Shown here piece by piece: positions 59,329 through 60,555 of a DNA stretch of 60,555 nt; the stretch's first letter is position 1; the number at the start of each line of letters is the position of its first letter. Location: the IMG/VR virus record IMGVR_UViG_3300002835_000195, positions 1 to 60,555 of that record; one strand, given 5' to 3'. The position numbers were made by a program, and so were the translations under genes. This stretch comes from a virus. The notes beneath the pieces were generated by a model, which was not told the DNA's origin, did not search any database, and saw only the letters and a program-made list of their open reading frames with translations.

Positions 59329-60386
59329 AACTGCCAATTATTACTGATACCCATTTTGGGGCACGAAACGATTCTCCTGTATTCATGGAGCACTTCATGC
59401 GGTTTTTTGACCGCGTGTTTTTCCCGTGGGTGGAAACGCATCAGCCGTCTGCTATTCTGCACCTTGGCGACTTTTTGGATCGTCGCAAGTTTGTGAACTT
59501 CTCAACCCTGAATGCGGTGCGCGAAGGCTTTGTGAAGCGATTAGAAAAGACGGGTGCGGAATTCCATGTACTTCTTGGCAATCACGATATTTTTTACAAG
59601 AACACTAGCAGCGTAAATTCTCTACGGGAACTGTTTTCAGATCGGTTCGTGGTATACGAAAAGCCACAGGTTGTGGAATTTGACCGCCGACCGCTAGCCT
59701 TGTTGCCGTGGATCAACAAGGAAAACGAAGCCGAAGCATTGGATTTCATCAAAACTGCACCCACAGATATTTTGTGTGGGCATTTGGAACTAGACGGCTA
59801 TCAGGTATTGCGTAACACTCCGTTTTCGGGAGGCATGAGTTCTGATCTGTTTAAGCGATACTCCGCAGTATACACAGGACACTTTCATACTCGTCACAGC
59901 CGTGGAAATGTTCATTATTTGGGATGCCCGTATCAGATCACTATGAACGATTACGGTGACAAAAAGGGATTCCATGTACTAGACACCGATACGGGCGACT
60001 TGGAGTTTATTCCTAATCCGTATACCATCTTTACACAACTACGATACAACGACACCGATGCCGATCCTGCCACTCCTATCCAAGTGGAAGAAGCACGAGT
60101 CAAAAGCAAATATGTTCGGGTAGTTGTGGAAACCAAGACCAAGCCGTATCTGTTTGAGAAATTCGTTGACTCCCTATACGCACATCAGCCACATACAGTT
60201 ACGATTATTGAAGACTTGGCACCGTCAACGGCTGAAGAAGAAAAGGTGGACTTGACAGAGGACACTATTACGATTATAAATCGTGAGATTGACGGTCTAC
60301 AGAATGTGGACACCTCTCGTCTCAAGACTCTGCTGCGTGAATTGTATACCGAAACACAAGCACTGGAAAACACTAAACAGCAATGA
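59325..60386 (+). CDS. gp47: Recombination nuclease subunit gp47 (Mre11/SbcD-like)
   Basis: The 353-aa protein (T4 339 aa) has the metallophosphatase motifs in order: DTHFGAR near residue 7, LGDFLDRRK near 47, LGNHDIF near 85, CGHLELDG near 150 and GHFHTRHSRG near 185. It forms the gp46-gp47 complex that resects DNA ends for recombination-dependent replication. It starts with GTG overlapping the gp55 stop and overlaps gp46 by ATGA. Confidence 0.96.
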   Translation: MKLPIITDTHFGARNDSPVFMEHFMRFFDRVFFPWVETHQPSAILHLGDFLDRRKFVNFSTLNAVREGFVKRLEKTGAEFHVLLGNHDIFYKNTSSVNSLRELFSDRFVVYEKPQVVEFDRRPLALLPWINKENEAEALDFIKTAPTDILCGHLELDGYQVLRNTPFSGGMSSDLFKRYSAVYTGHFHTRHSRGNVHYLGCPYQITMNDYGDKKGFHVLDTDTGDLEFIPNPYTIFTQLRYNDTDADPATPIQVEEARVKSKYVRVVVETKTKPYLFEKFVDSLYAHQPHTVTIIEDLAPSTAEEEKVDLTEDTITIINREIDGLQNVDTSRLKTLLRELYTETQALENTKQQ

Positions 60387-60555
60387 TTCAGTTCACTAAA
60401 ATTCGATGGAAGAACCTGTTAAGCACAGGCAACACTTTCACAGAGGTAAAGTTGGACAAGCATCCAACCACGCTGATCTGTGGTGAAAACGGTGCAGGCA
60501 AAACCACCCTGTTGGATGCTTTGACCTTTGTGCTGTACGGAAAGCCGTATCGTGG
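60383..60555 (+). CDS. gp46: Recombination nuclease ATPase gp46 (Rad50/SbcC-like), partial
   Basis: The ATG at 60383 overlaps the gp47 TGA. The first 57 codons read IQFTKIRWKNLLSTGNTFTE, then LICGENGAGKTTLLDALTFV, with the Walker A GENGAGKT of Rad50/SbcC-type ATPases. T4 gp46 is 560 aa; the rest lies beyond the right edge. Confidence 0.96.
   Translation, partial: MIQFTKIRWKNLLSTGNTFTEVKLDKHPTTLICGENGAGKTTLLDALTFVLYGKPYR

Overview
The window is a 60.6 kb piece of a T4-like contractile-tailed phage (myovirus). Recognisable T4 homologues cover almost every morphogenesis step: head (gp20, gp21, gp22, gp23, a gp67/68-type core protein, gp4), neck (gp13, gp14, gp15), packaging (gp16, gp17), tail (gp18, gp19) and baseplate (gp48, gp53, gp27, gp5, gp25, gp6, gp8, gp26). 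They are followed by the recombination and late-transcription block uvsY, dCMP deaminase, uvsW, gp55, gp47, gp46, with gp33 and gp32 elsewhere. The gene order, the DUF4815-type giant protein, the gp7-like 1594-aa protein and the LamG-rich fibre region recall marine T4-like phages (cyanophage and related lineages). No photosynthesis or other host-marker gene is present, so the host cannot be named. No tRNA gene was recognised, and no stretch over 300 bases lacks a gene.

Layout. 1-2611 (minus): a cupredoxin-like protein with a proline/threonine repeat tail, cut by the left edge, and a repetitive structural protein. 2647-4006 (plus): gp33 and gp32, closed by a terminator shared with the opposing operon. 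4010-8841 (minus): gp4, an unknown protein, a tube-like protein, gp26, a -1 frameshift extension and the tape measure. 8878-17921 (plus): baseplate hub and wedge operon including a spike, a PAAR tip and a membrane-anchored GAF-like protein. 17925-41860 (plus): about 24 kb of very large baseplate-periphery, fibre and adhesin genes with signs of module exchange. 41901-54748 (plus): neck, terminase, tail, portal, prohead and capsid genes in canonical order, ending at a strong terminator. 54826-60555 (plus): a third tube-like gene, then recombination, repair and late-sigma genes, cut by the right edge inside gp46.

Regulation can be read from the DNA. Sigma70-type promoters (TTGACA with a 16-17 bp spacer) precede gp32, uvsY and gp55. 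Recurrent CTAAATA and TATAGATA octamers precede structural operons and are likely late promoters read by the encoded gp55 and gp33. The strongest single observation is a programmed -1 frameshift signal at the end of gp26: a run of seven T, one sense codon before the stop, with a hairpin 10 nt downstream. It would append 62 residues just upstream of the tape-measure gene, the classic tail-assembly-chaperone layout.
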